Positions 49,019 to 57,680 of a DNA stretch of 64,000 nt are shown here, piece after piece; position 1 is the first letter of the stretch, and each line of letters opens with the position of its first letter. Made by a program: the position numbers and the translations under genes. This stretch comes from Mycobacterium dioxanotrophicus. Lineage in GTDB: Bacteria; Actinomycetota; Actinomycetes; Mycobacteriales; Mycobacteriaceae. The stretch is from the NCBI RefSeq assembly GCF_002157835.1, contig NZ_CP020809.1, positions 5,456,001 through 5,520,000 of the forward strand, given 5' to 3'. The notes beneath the pieces are model-generated. The model did not search any database and was not told the origin of the DNA. It saw nothing but the letters and a program-made list of their open reading frames with translations.

Positions 49019-50074
49019 CTACCCGCCGGAAGCGCTGGAACCCTCGGTGTTGAGCAGCAGGACTGTGGAATCGGGGCCGAGGCCGAGATGTGTGCGGACG
49101 GGATCGGCTGCCAGGATGCGGAGCCCGGCCAGGCTCGCCGCCCCGCAGGGACCGGCGTCGACGCCGAGAGGAGCCAGGTCGGCGATGGCTTCGGCAGCCG
49201 CCCGGTCGTCGACCACCACGGCTCCCGCCAAGCCTTTGTGCAGGTCCGGCCATGCGAGATAGGACGGCGTGCCGCAGTTGAGCCCCGCCATGCTGGTCTG
49301 CCCGGTGGGCACGGTGGTGAGAGTGCCTGCGGACAGGCTGGACCGCACGCAGTCGGCGACATCGGGTTCGACCGCGACGATGCGGCAGTCGGGGTGAGAC
49401 TGACCGAAGATCACAGCGGCGTGGGCCAGTGAGCCGACGCCGGCCGGAACGACGATGAGGTCGAAGCCGCGAGAAAGTGCTGCGGCCTGTTCGGCAGCCT
49501 CGTCGAACAGCGTGGCGTATCCGTCGACGATCCACTGCGGCACTTCTTCGTACCCGGGCCACGAAGTGTCTTGTATGAGAAGCGAATCCGGGTCGGTGTC
49601 GGCGAGCGTGGCGGCGTGCTCGACCGCCCGGTCATAGGGCATGTCGAGTACCCGAACGTCGGCGCCCTCGGCGCGGATCAAGTCGACGGCCCGTGCGGAT
49701 ACGCCCTCGGGGACGACGATGGTCGCCGGCAGTGTCATCAGCGCGGCCATGCGGGCCACCGCGCGGCCGTGGTTGCCGTCGGTGGCGGTGACGAGCCGGG
49801 GTCGGGCGTGCGCGGTGGAGCGCAGTGCGCGGTGCACGGCCCACGACGCGCCCAGCATCTTGAACGCGGGCAGGCCGAGTCGTAGTGATTCGTCCTTGAC
49901 GAGTACTGCCCCCACGCCGAGCGTGTCCGCAACCGTCGGCAACGCGACCAACGGCGTCACGGCATAGTCGGGCAGGGTTTCGTGAAACCGCCGGATCTCG
50001 TCGGTCTGCCGCGGTGCGGCAGCACCTCCCGGGGCCCACTCGGGATTGAGCACAAACGGTTCGGTCGTCAGCAC
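49019..50074 (-). CDS. PLP-dependent diaminopropionate ammonia-lyase-like enzyme
   Basis: A 351-residue fold-type II PLP enzyme. The PLP Lys is in LPAFKMLGASWAV, the phosphate-binding region in VVPAGVGSLAHA, and substrate loops in TATDGNHGRAVA. Wording (GLPAFKMLGASWA, DTSWPGYEEVPQWIVDGY) fits diaminopropionate ammonia-lyases, which release ammonia and pyruvate from 2,3-diaminopropionate; a threonine- or serine-dehydratase-like activity is the alternative. The GTG at 50074 has AGGAGG upstream. It is divergent from a LysR regulator with an 8-bp inverted repeat between them. Its end is 35 bp from the IS110 coding region. Confidence 0.82.
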   Translation of the reverse strand: MLTTEPFVLNPEWAPGGAAAPRQTDEIRRFHETLPDYAVTPLVALPTVADTLGVGAVLVKDESLRLGLPAFKMLGASWAVHRALRSTAHARPRLVTATDGNHGRAVARMAALMTLPATIVVPEGVSARAVDLIRAEGADVRVLDMPYDRAVEHAATLADTDPDSLLIQDTSWPGYEEVPQWIVDGYATLFDEAAEQAAALSRGFDLIVVPAGVGSLAHAAVIFGQSHPDCRIVAVEPDVADCVRSSLSAGTLTTVPTGQTSMAGLNCGTPSYLAWPDLHKGLAGAVVVDDRAAAEAIADLAPLGVDAGPCGAASLAGLRILAADPVRTHLGLGPDSTVLLLNTEGSSASGG

Positions 50075-50132
50075 GGCACACCTCCTGACTCGGAACAGTA
50101 AGCACTGTGACGGCCGGACAACATCACCGATT

Positions 50133-50154
50133 GCTGCCGTCAACCCGGCAGCAT
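50133..50154. promoter_or_regulatory. Inverted repeat between ammonia-lyase and lysR genes
   Basis: TGCTGCCG (50133-50140), 6-nt centre, CGGCAGCA (50147-50154). It lies in the 106-bp divergent region, a plausible binding site for the LysR protein encoded at 50181. Confidence 0.55.
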
Positions 50155-50180
50155 TACTGATGATTTCCTACACTCGGGTG

Positions 50181-51095
50181 ATGTTGGATGTCCGTCGTCT
50201 GCGGTTTCTGGTGGAACTCAACCATCGCGGCACGATCGCGGCGGTGGCCGAGGCGCTGCACATGAGCCCGTCGGGCATCTCCCAGCAGTTGGCGCTGCTC
50301 GAACGTGAGGCCGGCGCCCCGCTACTCGAACGTGTCGGCCGCGGCGTGCGGCTCACCGAGGCCGGGCAGCGCCTGGCCGATCGGGGCGCCGAGATTCTCG
50401 CGGCACTCGAACTCGCGCAGGCCGAACTGCGTTCCGGCGAGGAGCCGCCGACGGGAACCTGCCGGGTCGCGGCCTTCGGAAGCGCCGCGCGCGCGCTGGT
50501 CCCGGCACTGCTGGACTGCCAGCACCGACATCCGGGACTGCGGGTCGAGCTCGTCGAATCCGAGCCGGAGGTCGCGGTTCCCGCGCTGCTCAGCGGCGAA
50601 TTCGATCTGGTGGTCAGCGAGGAGTATCCCGGTGCCGCCCCGACATTGCCGGGGCACGTGCACCGCGAAGTGCTGGCCGACGACCCGCTGGAGGCGGTGG
50701 TCGCGGCATCGGTGTTGAAGGGGCGCGACTTCATGCAGACGGGCGGCGCACTGCCATGGGCGCTCGAACCTGTCGGCGCCGCCTCGCGTACCTGGGCGGT
50801 GCAGCACTGCCTGGGCCTCGGCTTCGCCCCGACCGTGCAATACGAGTCCTATGACCTCGAACTGCTCCTGCTCATCGTCCGCCAGGGCGCGGCGGCCAGC
50901 GTGCTGCCGCGTCTCGTGCTGCCGCCGCAGCGGGAGACCGCGCCGCTGGTGCGAGTGGAAACCGGGTGGTCGCGGACGTTGGTGGCGCTGAGCCGCCGGG
51001 CCCGCACGGGCGATCCATCGGTGCGGGCCGTGCGGCGGTCGCTGCATGGCAAGTTTCGCGAATCGGCAGTCTCACTGACTGATGAACGTCAGTGA
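50181..51095 (+). CDS. LysR-family transcriptional regulator
   Basis: A 304-residue LTTR. Residues 1-60 form the winged helix (LRFLVELNHRGTIAAVAEALHMSPSGISQQLALLEREAG), and the rest is the two-lobed periplasmic-binding-like effector domain. MLDVRRLRFL at 50181 is the usual start; an ATG at 50160 is in frame. It is divergent from the ammonia-lyase gene, and upstream of pxpABC on the same strand with a 71-bp gap, so it could control either or both. The effector is probably an amino-acid derivative (inference). Confidence 0.88.
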   Translation: MLDVRRLRFLVELNHRGTIAAVAEALHMSPSGISQQLALLEREAGAPLLERVGRGVRLTEAGQRLADRGAEILAALELAQAELRSGEEPPTGTCRVAAFGSAARALVPALLDCQHRHPGLRVELVESEPEVAVPALLSGEFDLVVSEEYPGAAPTLPGHVHREVLADDPLEAVVAASVLKGRDFMQTGGALPWALEPVGAASRTWAVQHCLGLGFAPTVQYESYDLELLLLIVRQGAAASVLPRLVLPPQRETAPLVRVETGWSRTLVALSRRARTGDPSVRAVRRSLHGKFRESAVSLTDERQ

Positions 51096-51166
51096 CCGGC
51101 GCTGTTCGCACGTCATTCCGCCGGGGATACTCGGAGCACGACGACCCGAAGGAGGGCAGGAGGACC

Positions 51167-51928
51167 ATGGCGCCACGCGTAGCTTTGACCACCGACATCG
51201 GCGAAGGATTGGGCCGCTGGAGCCTGGGCGATGACGACGCCCTGCTCGAGATCGTCACCAGCGCCAACATCGCCTGCGGCTTCCACGGCGGGGACCCGGG
51301 CATCATGCGCCGTACATGCGCGATCTCGGTGAAGAACAATGTGGCGATCGGCGCTCAGGTCAGCTACCGCGACTTGCACGGCTTCGGTCGGCGCTACATC
51401 GCGATCCCTGGTTCCGAGTTGCGGGACGATCTGCTCTACCAGATGGGCGCGCTTGAGGTCTTCGCGCGGTTGGCCGGTGGCAAGGTCGATTTCGTGCGTG
51501 CCCACGGTGCGCTCTGGAACGTCGCGACGAAGGACACCGAACACGCCCAGGCCCTCGTCGACGCGGCGGTCGAATTCGGCGGGGACATCCCGCTTCTCGC
51601 GGCCGTGGGTACGGAGGTGTGGCGGCTCGGCAAGGAGGCCGGGCTGCGCATGGTCGCCGAGGCGTTCGTGGACAGGGCCTACACCCCCGAAGGGCTTTTG
51701 CAGTCGCGCAGCGAGCCCAACGCGCTGCTGACCGATGCGGATGCGGCCGCGGCGCGGGCCGTGCAGATGGTCACCGAAGGACACTTGACCGCCAACGACG
51801 GCAGCGAGGTCGATGTCACCGCCGAAGCACTTCTCGTGCACTGCGATACGCCCGGCGCCGTCGACATCGCACGCAAGACCCGTGCCGCACTCGAGGCTGC
51901 GGGGGTCGAGCTCTTTCCCATTCGGTGA
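51167..51928 (+). CDS. pxpA: 5-oxoprolinase subunit A (LamB/YcsF family)
   Basis: A 253-residue LamB/YcsF protein. TTDIGEGLGRW, SANIACGFHGGDP and RAHGALWN are family signatures; the internal FGRRYIAIPGSELRDDLLYQ is also conserved. With PxpB and PxpC it forms the ATP-dependent 5-oxoprolinase that converts pyroglutamate to glutamate. AGGAGGACC precedes the ATG at 51167. The stop overlaps pxpB (GTGA). The TTDIGEG start differs slightly from the more usual LN-type opening (DLNCDxGE), which may mark a diverged branch acting on a related lactam. Confidence 0.9.
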   Translation: MAPRVALTTDIGEGLGRWSLGDDDALLEIVTSANIACGFHGGDPGIMRRTCAISVKNNVAIGAQVSYRDLHGFGRRYIAIPGSELRDDLLYQMGALEVFARLAGGKVDFVRAHGALWNVATKDTEHAQALVDAAVEFGGDIPLLAAVGTEVWRLGKEAGLRMVAEAFVDRAYTPEGLLQSRSEPNALLTDADAAAARAVQMVTEGHLTANDGSEVDVTAEALLVHCDTPGAVDIARKTRAALEAAGVELFPIR

Positions 51929-52554
51929 CGGTCGACCCTGTGTCGGTGCGGGCGTGCGGCGAGAACGCGTGGCTGCTGGACGTCGGCGACAACCGATCGG
52001 TGCACCGTTGGGCGGCGGCCGTGCGGGACGCCGATCTGCCCGGCGTGCAGGAGGTGGTCCCGGGCCTGACGACACTGCTGGTCACCGTGGATCCGGAGGT
52101 GACGAGCGCAGGCCGGCTGCGCAGCGCCCTGGAAAGACTCGCTCCGGACGCTGATGACGTCCTTGACCACGAACACCACGTCGTCGACGTGCGTTACGAC
52201 GGTGCGGATCTCGCCGACGTGGCACAGCTGACCGGACTGACCGTCGACGAGGTGGTCACCGCCCATACCGGCACGCCGTGGCGGGTCGCGTTCTGCGGAT
52301 TCGCTCCCGGGTTCTCCTACCTGACCGGCGGCGACCCTCGGTTACAGGTACCGCGGCGCGACGAATCCCGCATCCGGGTGCCTGCCGGGGCGGTCGCCAT
52401 CGCAGGCCAGTTCTCGTCGATCTACCCGCGCGTCTCCCCCGGCGGTTGGCAACTGTTGGGTCATACCGATGCGCCGCTGTGGGATTCCTCGGCCGATCCG
52501 CCTGCGGTGTTGCGCCCGGGTGCGGTCGTTCAGTTCCGTGACGTGGGCCGATGA
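51925..52554 (+). CDS. pxpB: 5-oxoprolinase subunit B (KipI family)
   Basis: A 209-residue allophanate-hydrolase-subunit-1/KipI-type protein. Conserved: VVPGLTTLLVTVDP, VRYDGADLADVA, FCGFAPGFSYLTGGD, and RDESRIRVPAGAVAIAGQFSSIYP..GGWQLLGHT. It partners with PxpC and PxpA in pyroglutamate hydrolysis. The GTG start overlaps the pxpA stop and its own stop overlaps pxpC (ATGA), so stoichiometric coupled translation is expected. Length is normal. Confidence 0.92.
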   Translation: MTVDPVSVRACGENAWLLDVGDNRSVHRWAAAVRDADLPGVQEVVPGLTTLLVTVDPEVTSAGRLRSALERLAPDADDVLDHEHHVVDVRYDGADLADVAQLTGLTVDEVVTAHTGTPWRVAFCGFAPGFSYLTGGDPRLQVPRRDESRIRVPAGAVAIAGQFSSIYPRVSPGGWQLLGHTDAPLWDSSADPPAVLRPGAVVQFRDVGR

Positions 52555-53432
52555 AACACCTCACCGTCGAGTCGGTCGGAGTGCTTGCGCTGCTGCAGGA
52601 TCGGGGCAGGCGCGGGCTCGGTCACCTCGGGGTAGGGCAGTCCGGCGCGGCCGATCGCGCGTCCTACGACCTGGCCAACCGTCTCGTCGGCAATCGGCCC
52701 GGGGCGCCGTGCATCGAAGTGACGTTGGGCCGCATGACATTCAGCGTCGACGCGCCCGCGCTGATCGCCGTCACCGGCGCGTCGGTCACCGTGTCCTGTC
52801 GTGGGCGCTCGCCGGGCCTCAATGCCGCGTTTGCGGTGGACGCCGGAGATCGCATCACCCTGGGCGTGCCCGCTCACGGACTCCGGACCTACGTCGCGGT
52901 GCGCGGCGGCGTGCTCGGCGAGTGCGTACTCGGGTCGATGTCATGGGACACCATGGCCCAGTTGGGCACACCACCCCTGCGCGCTGGGCACGTGCTGCAG
53001 ATCGGCGAGCTGGTGACCAACTGGCCCGCAACAGATTTCGCACCGATGGCCGAACCGCCACGCAACTCCATGACCCTGCCGCTGACGCTCGGCCCGCGCG
53101 ACGACTGGTTCACCGACGAGGCACTGGCCCGGCTGAGCCGCCACGAGTTCACAGTCACCTCCGACGCCGACCGCGTCGGTATCCGACTCGACGGACCGGA
53201 GCTTCCCCGCCGGCGCAACGGTGAGCTCCCCAGCGAAGGCGTGGTGCTGGGCGCGCTGCAAGTGCCGACCAAGGGACGACCGACGCTGTTTCTCGCTGAC
53301 CGGCCGGTGACCGGCGGCTATCCCGTCGTCGGCGTCGTACCCGGGCCCGGTGTGAACGCGGCGGCCCAGGCTGTCCCAGGCACCCGCATCCGCTTCGCGT
53401 TGCGGCGCCCGCAGCTGAATGTCAATCAGTGA
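52551..53432 (+). CDS. pxpC: 5-oxoprolinase subunit C (biotin-dependent carboxyltransferase fold)
   Basis: A 293-residue protein of the allophanate-hydrolase-subunit-2 family. Signatures: LLQDRGRRGLGHLGVGQSGAADRASYDLANRLVGN, IEVTLG, VTSDADRVGIRLDGP and PVTGGYPVVGVV. It completes the PxpABC 5-oxoprolinase. The start overlaps the pxpB stop. The preceding Rv3304-type cyclotransferase at 45 kb could produce 5-oxoproline, but this link is only suggestive. A promoter region for the next operon follows (53433-53550). Confidence 0.92.
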   Translation: MKHLTVESVGVLALLQDRGRRGLGHLGVGQSGAADRASYDLANRLVGNRPGAPCIEVTLGRMTFSVDAPALIAVTGASVTVSCRGRSPGLNAAFAVDAGDRITLGVPAHGLRTYVAVRGGVLGECVLGSMSWDTMAQLGTPPLRAGHVLQIGELVTNWPATDFAPMAEPPRNSMTLPLTLGPRDDWFTDEALARLSRHEFTVTSDADRVGIRLDGPELPRRRNGELPSEGVVLGALQVPTKGRPTLFLADRPVTGGYPVVGVVPGPGVNAAAQAVPGTRIRFALRRPQLNVNQ

Positions 53433-53479
53433 CAAACAGCAGCCTCTGAGTTGGCTGGTGCTGACATGGAAGGGCTCGG

Positions 53480-53502
53480 CTGCGTGGCATAACGTGACGC
53501 AG
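53480..53502. promoter_or_regulatory. Inverted repeat in front of the Mo-hydroxylase/CoA-transferase operon
   Basis: CTGCGT (53480-53485) and ACGCAG (53497-53502) flank an 11-bp centre, 48 bp before the first ATG. Nearby direct repeats of CGTAAC (about 53515 and 53527) add to the impression of a control region, possibly for the PucR-type regulator encoded at the operon's far end. Confidence 0.4.
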
Positions 53503-53550
53503 ACCACCCCTCAGACGTAACTGCTGCACGTAACAGAGAGGACGGCCGCC

Positions 53551-54504
53551 ATGCCCGCAACTTTCGGGTTAGCCGTGGAGAATTTCACCTCAGCTCAGAA
53601 GACACCGCGGATCGACGAGTTGCTCAGCACCGCGCGTCGAGCCGAAGAGCTCGGGTTCTCCTCGTTGTGGGCGTGGGATCACCTGTTCCTCGGCAGTCGT
53701 CAGCCCTTCCCACAACTGGAAGTGCTCACCACGTTGGCGGTGCTGGCCAGCCACACCTCCACCATCGAACTCGGGACCGGGGTACTGGTTCTGCCGATCC
53801 GCGACCCCGCGCTGCTCGCCAAGACCGCCGCGACCATTCAGTCGATCTCGAACGGGCGCCTGCGCCTCGGCGTGGCCGCAGGCTGGTATGAACGCGAATT
53901 CGACGCCACCGGAACACCATTCAAGGGGCGCGGACGCATCTTCGAGCGTAACCTCGACATCTGCATGAACCTCTGGACTCAGGACGACGTGACCGGCACC
54001 TGGGACGATCTGTCGTTTCGGCGCGTCAGGATGCTCCCCCTGCCGCAGCCACGGCCGCAGGTTCTCATCGGCGGATACGTCGACCGGGTGCTCAAACGCG
54101 TTGCGACCCTGGGCGACGGCTGGCTGACGTACTTCTACACCGCGGATGCCTTCACCGAATCCTGGTCGAAGATCAGAAGATACGCCGAGGAGGCCGGCCG
54201 CGACCCCGATCAGCTGCACTCCCTCAACCAACTGCCGATCTGCATCGGCTCGTCGCGGGAGCAGGCACAGGCGCTGACAGGTCCATGGCTGGCGTCGTAC
54301 TTCGATACGCCGGAATGGAGCAACGCCACCCCCGAGAGCGCGATCTGCGGGACCCCCGAGGACTGCGCCGAGCAGATCGCCGCACACCTCGACGCCGGTG
54401 TCCAGGAGATCTGCCTGGTCCCCCACGCCTACGACCCCGAGCAGGTGGAACGGTTCGCCGCGGAGGTCCGCCCGTTGCTGGGCAGCTTGGTGGCGGTGGC
54501 ATGA
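53551..54504 (+). CDS. LLM-class (F420- or FMN-dependent) oxidoreductase
   Basis: A 317-residue bacterial-luciferase-fold enzyme. TIM-barrel landmarks: RRAEELGFSSLWAWDHLFLG, STIELGTGVLVLPIRDPALLAKTAATIQSISNGRLRLGVAAGWYEREFDATG, and PQVLIGGYVDRVLKRVATLGDGW. In mycobacteria most such proteins use F420. It is the first gene of a tightly overlapping operon (its stop overlaps the CoA-transferase start, ATGA). The NADPH:F420 oxidoreductase gene at the end of the region supports F420 use, though an FMN monooxygenase partner is possible. Confidence 0.88.
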   Translation: MPATFGLAVENFTSAQKTPRIDELLSTARRAEELGFSSLWAWDHLFLGSRQPFPQLEVLTTLAVLASHTSTIELGTGVLVLPIRDPALLAKTAATIQSISNGRLRLGVAAGWYEREFDATGTPFKGRGRIFERNLDICMNLWTQDDVTGTWDDLSFRRVRMLPLPQPRPQVLIGGYVDRVLKRVATLGDGWLTYFYTADAFTESWSKIRRYAEEAGRDPDQLHSLNQLPICIGSSREQAQALTGPWLASYFDTPEWSNATPESAICGTPEDCAEQIAAHLDAGVQEICLVPHAYDPEQVERFAAEVRPLLGSLVAVA

Positions 54505-55466
54505 GCGGCCGGTTGACGACCGCTGACGTCACCACGGCGCGCCGGGAACTCGAAGGACACGACCGCAACAGCGGCGACAAGGTCACCACTGCAGCCGAAG
54601 CGGTGCGGCGGCTGGTGGGCAACGACGCCGTGATCGGAGTCGGTGGCACCAACCACGCCCGCACCCCCATGGCTCTGCTGATCGAGATTCTGCGCCAGGG
54701 CCGCACCGGGCTGACGATGACGCGGCCGCTGTCATGTTTCGAGGCCGAACTCATGCTGGCCACCGGTACCGCTGAACGCATCATGACCAGCTGGATCGGC
54801 ATCGGGCACGGCTGGGGTCTCGCCCCGGTGGTGCGCAAGCTGGTCGAGGAGGGCCGTCCGGTCTTCGAAGAGTGGAGCCATCTCGGAATCGGCTTGCGCT
54901 ACAAGGCCGGAGCCATGGGCGTGCCCTACCTGCCCACGCTGAGCATGCTCGGCTCCGACATCGACGCACAGTTGGGACTGGCGAAGGTGACCTGCCCCTA
55001 CACGGGTCAACTCCTCAACGCCGTCCCCAGCCTCAACCCCGACGTGGCACTGCTTCACGTGCAACGTGCCGATGCGCTCGGCAACGCCCAGATCGACGGC
55101 TACCAACTGATGGACGCCGATCTGGCGCTGGCCGCCCGCCGCGTCATCGTCACCGCCGAGGAGATCGTCGCCACCGACCAACTCCGTCTGGACCCCGGAC
55201 GTACGGCGATCCCGGGATTCGCGGTCGACGCGGTCGTGCACCAGCCGATGGGCGCCTACCCGCACGAGTGCTACGGGCACTACGAAGCCGACCTCGATGA
55301 GTTCACCGCGTACATGCAGGCCGTGAAGAGCGATGGCATCGACGGCGCCCGGTCATACGTCGCTGCGCTGACCGCACACCCCGACCACGACGCGTACCTC
55401 GCCTCGATCGATCCGACCCGGCTGGCAGCCGTACGACGCACCGCACAGGAGATGCTTCCCCGATGA
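54501..55466 (+). CDS. CoA-transferase family I, alpha subunit
   Basis: A 321-residue subunit A of a two-subunit CoA-transferase. It resembles the glutaconate CoA-transferase/IpdA type: AAEAVRRLVGNDAVIGVGGTNHARTPMALLIEI, SWIGIGHGWGLAPVV, CPYTGQLLNAVPSLNPDVALLHVQRADALGNAQIDGY and DAVVHQPMGAYPHECYGHY. With subunit B it should move CoA to an organic acid, or act as an IpdAB-like hydrolase on a CoA ester. It is coupled on both sides by 4-bp overlaps. The acid substrate is unknown but probably a product of the Mo-hydroxylase/LLM pathway. Confidence 0.87.
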   Translation: MSGRLTTADVTTARRELEGHDRNSGDKVTTAAEAVRRLVGNDAVIGVGGTNHARTPMALLIEILRQGRTGLTMTRPLSCFEAELMLATGTAERIMTSWIGIGHGWGLAPVVRKLVEEGRPVFEEWSHLGIGLRYKAGAMGVPYLPTLSMLGSDIDAQLGLAKVTCPYTGQLLNAVPSLNPDVALLHVQRADALGNAQIDGYQLMDADLALAARRVIVTAEEIVATDQLRLDPGRTAIPGFAVDAVVHQPMGAYPHECYGHYEADLDEFTAYMQAVKSDGIDGARSYVAALTAHPDHDAYLASIDPTRLAAVRRTAQEMLPR

Positions 55467-56290
55467 CAGAGTCCATGACACGAGAGCGTGGCATCCAGCA
55501 CCCTGGCAATTCTGCTCCTCACGTACGCGCCGCCAAGCCCGACGAGATCATGACCATCGCCGCCAGCCGGCTGCTCGAAGACGGCAAGGTGCTGTTCGCC
55601 GGGATCGGCCAGCCCCTGGTGGCCGCGGCGATCGCCAAGCGTCGCCAAGCCCCTTCGCTGACCGTGCTCTTGGAAGGCGGCATGATCGGCATCGAGCTGC
55701 TACCCGGTGAACTGCCTGCGTCGACCAATGAGGTGCGCGCCGCCGTCGGTGCCCAAATGCTCACCACGGCAACCGATATCTTTCTGATGGCCCAGCGCGG
55801 GTTCTTCGATTACGGGTTCATCGGCGTCGCCCAGGTGGACCAGTATGGCAACGTCAACACCAGCGTCGTCGGTGACCCCGCGAAACCGTCGGTGCGGCTG
55901 CCCGGCCCGGGCGGCGCCAACGACATCGCCTCGATGTGCAATCAGGTGGTGGTCGTGACGCAACACGAGCCGCGCCGGTTCGTCGAGCGCGTCGACTTCG
56001 TCACGAGCCCAGGGTTTTTGACCGGAGGCACGAGCCGGCGCGACAGCGGGTTGCTGTTCGGCGGACCGCGGTGGGTCGTCACCGATCTGGCCTTGCTCGA
56101 CTTTCATCCGGAATCCCACCGGATGCGGGTGCGCGCACTGCAGGCCGGCGTTACCCTCGACCAGGTAAGGGCCGCAACCGCATTCGAGTTGCTTGTGCAC
56201 GATGAGATCGACGTGCTGCCGCCGGTGGACGCCGCAGAGCTCGCGCTGCTGCGCCGTCTCGTCGGCCGCGGCGAGGAGGAGATGGCATGA
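55463..56290 (+). CDS. CoA-transferase family I, beta subunit
   Basis: A 275-residue subunit B. Landmarks: GKVLFAGIGQPLVAAAIAKR, LTVLLEGGMIGIELLPGELP (Glu at the position of the family nucleophile), QRGFFDYGFIGVAQVDQYGNVNTSVVG and LPGPGGANDIASMCNQVVVV. The Glu suggests true CoA transfer rather than the Glu-less IpdB hydrolase type, but this needs structural alignment. It overlaps subunit A and the following FAD-subunit gene by 4 bp each. Confidence 0.87.
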   Translation: MTESMTRERGIQHPGNSAPHVRAAKPDEIMTIAASRLLEDGKVLFAGIGQPLVAAAIAKRRQAPSLTVLLEGGMIGIELLPGELPASTNEVRAAVGAQMLTTATDIFLMAQRGFFDYGFIGVAQVDQYGNVNTSVVGDPAKPSVRLPGPGGANDIASMCNQVVVVTQHEPRRFVERVDFVTSPGFLTGGTSRRDSGLLFGGPRWVVTDLALLDFHPESHRMRVRALQAGVTLDQVRAATAFELLVHDEIDVLPPVDAAELALLRRLVGRGEEEMA

Positions 56291-57180
56291 CAGTGCAGGA
56301 GACCGTGCCGACGCCCGCGGGACGCACGCCGGCGACGTCCTTCGAATACCAGCGCGCCGAAACCTGGTCCGACGCAGTCGAACTCCTCGAATTGTGGGAC
56401 GGCGAAGCCAAGATACTCGCCGGCGGGCAAAGCCTGATTCCCATGCTGAACCTGCGCCTGGCCGCGCCGGCCGCCCTGATCGACATCAACCCCATCCCCG
56501 CCGCTGCGCCACGTATCGAGAGCGGGCACATCGTCGTCGACGCCAACACGCGCCACCGGACGCTGACCACGTCCGAGGTGATACGCACCCACGCACCGTT
56601 GTTGGCGCACGCCGTGCAGTTCGTCGGCAACGTGCGGGTGCGTAACCGCGGCACGTTCGGAGGGACCCTCGCCCACGCCGACCCGACCGGCGAGATCGCT
56701 GCCGTGACCATGGCGATGGGCGGCGAGATCATCGTGCAGGGCCCGACCGGCATCCGTACCATCCCCGCCGAGGACTTCTTCATCACCTACCTCACGACGG
56801 CCATGGAACCCAACGAGGTGATCATCGGTGGCCGCATCCCGGTCGGGGGCGGTGGTCGTTGGGCTTTCCACGAAGTCGTGCGCCGCTATTCGGATTTCGC
56901 GACGGTCAGCGTGGCCGTCATGGCGCGGGCAGCCCACGATGTTCGCGTCGTGCTCGGCGGGGTGGCCGTGCGCCCGCTGCTGGTCGATCAGGATCTGCTG
57001 GCACCCGCACTGTCCGACCCGGGTAACCCGGACCGGGTCCGCGAGAGCGCGCAGGCGATCGCGGCGTCGCTCGACCCGGACAGCGATCTGCACGGGACCG
57101 CTGACTACCGACGGCGACTCGTCGCCGTGCACACCCGCCGGCTACTGCAGCAGGTTCTCACCGAGGAAGGCACAGCATGA
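56287..57180 (+). CDS. Molybdenum hydroxylase, FAD-binding medium subunit (CoxM/XdhB type)
   Basis: A 297-residue FAD subunit of the xanthine dehydrogenase family. FAD-binding motifs ILAGGQSLIPMLNLRLA and RNRGTFGGTLAHADPTGE (the TxGGxxxxADP-type loop) are clear, and the CO-dehydrogenase flavoprotein C-terminal domain follows. It passes electrons from the iron-sulfur subunit to NAD or another acceptor. It is the first of three overlapping genes (M-S-L) encoding a complete enzyme. Confidence 0.92.
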   Translation: MTVQETVPTPAGRTPATSFEYQRAETWSDAVELLELWDGEAKILAGGQSLIPMLNLRLAAPAALIDINPIPAAAPRIESGHIVVDANTRHRTLTTSEVIRTHAPLLAHAVQFVGNVRVRNRGTFGGTLAHADPTGEIAAVTMAMGGEIIVQGPTGIRTIPAEDFFITYLTTAMEPNEVIIGGRIPVGGGGRWAFHEVVRRYSDFATVSVAVMARAAHDVRVVLGGVAVRPLLVDQDLLAPALSDPGNPDRVRESAQAIAASLDPDSDLHGTADYRRRLVAVHTRRLLQQVLTEEGTA

Positions 57181-57680
57181 TTCGGACTCAGGTGCTGCTT
57201 CGCGTCAACGACCGTGACCACGAAGTGTGGGTACGCAACGACCGCACGCTGCTCGATGTCCTGCACGACGACCTCGGGATGCCCGACGTTCGGTACGGCT
57301 GCGCCGAAGGTGTCTGCGGCACCTGCACGGTTCTGCTGGACGGCGACCCGGTGAGCGCCTGCTGCATCTACGCGGTTCAGGCCGAGGGGCATGAGATCGT
57401 CACGCTGCGCGGGTGGTCGGATCCGCAGGAGGACGCGCATCCGCTGCAGAAGTGCTTTCTGGAACGCGGCGCATCCCAGTGCGGCTTCTGCACACCCGGG
57501 ATGTTGCTCACCGCGGCGACACTGGCCGAACGCAACCCGGCCGCCTCGCGCGAAGAGATCCGCCATGAACTGGTCGGAAACCTGTGTCGCTGCACGGGAT
57601 ACCAGGCCATCGTCGACGCGGTCGAGGACTACCTGCACGCGCCGGCCACCCCGCACGTCGAGATGGGAGGTGCCCGATGA
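57177..57680 (+). CDS. Molybdenum hydroxylase, 2Fe-2S small subunit
   Basis: A 167-residue protein with two iron-sulfur domains: a plant-ferredoxin-type cluster (GCAEGVCGTCTVLLDGDPVSACC) and the family-specific helical cluster (CGFCTPGML.. and NLCRCTGYQ). All eight Cys ligands are present. It links the Mo site to FAD. Overlaps with both neighbours (ATGA) indicate a co-translated complex. Confidence 0.95.
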   Translation: MIRTQVLLRVNDRDHEVWVRNDRTLLDVLHDDLGMPDVRYGCAEGVCGTCTVLLDGDPVSACCIYAVQAEGHEIVTLRGWSDPQEDAHPLQKCFLERGASQCGFCTPGMLLTAATLAERNPAASREEIRHELVGNLCRCTGYQAIVDAVEDYLHAPATPHVEMGGAR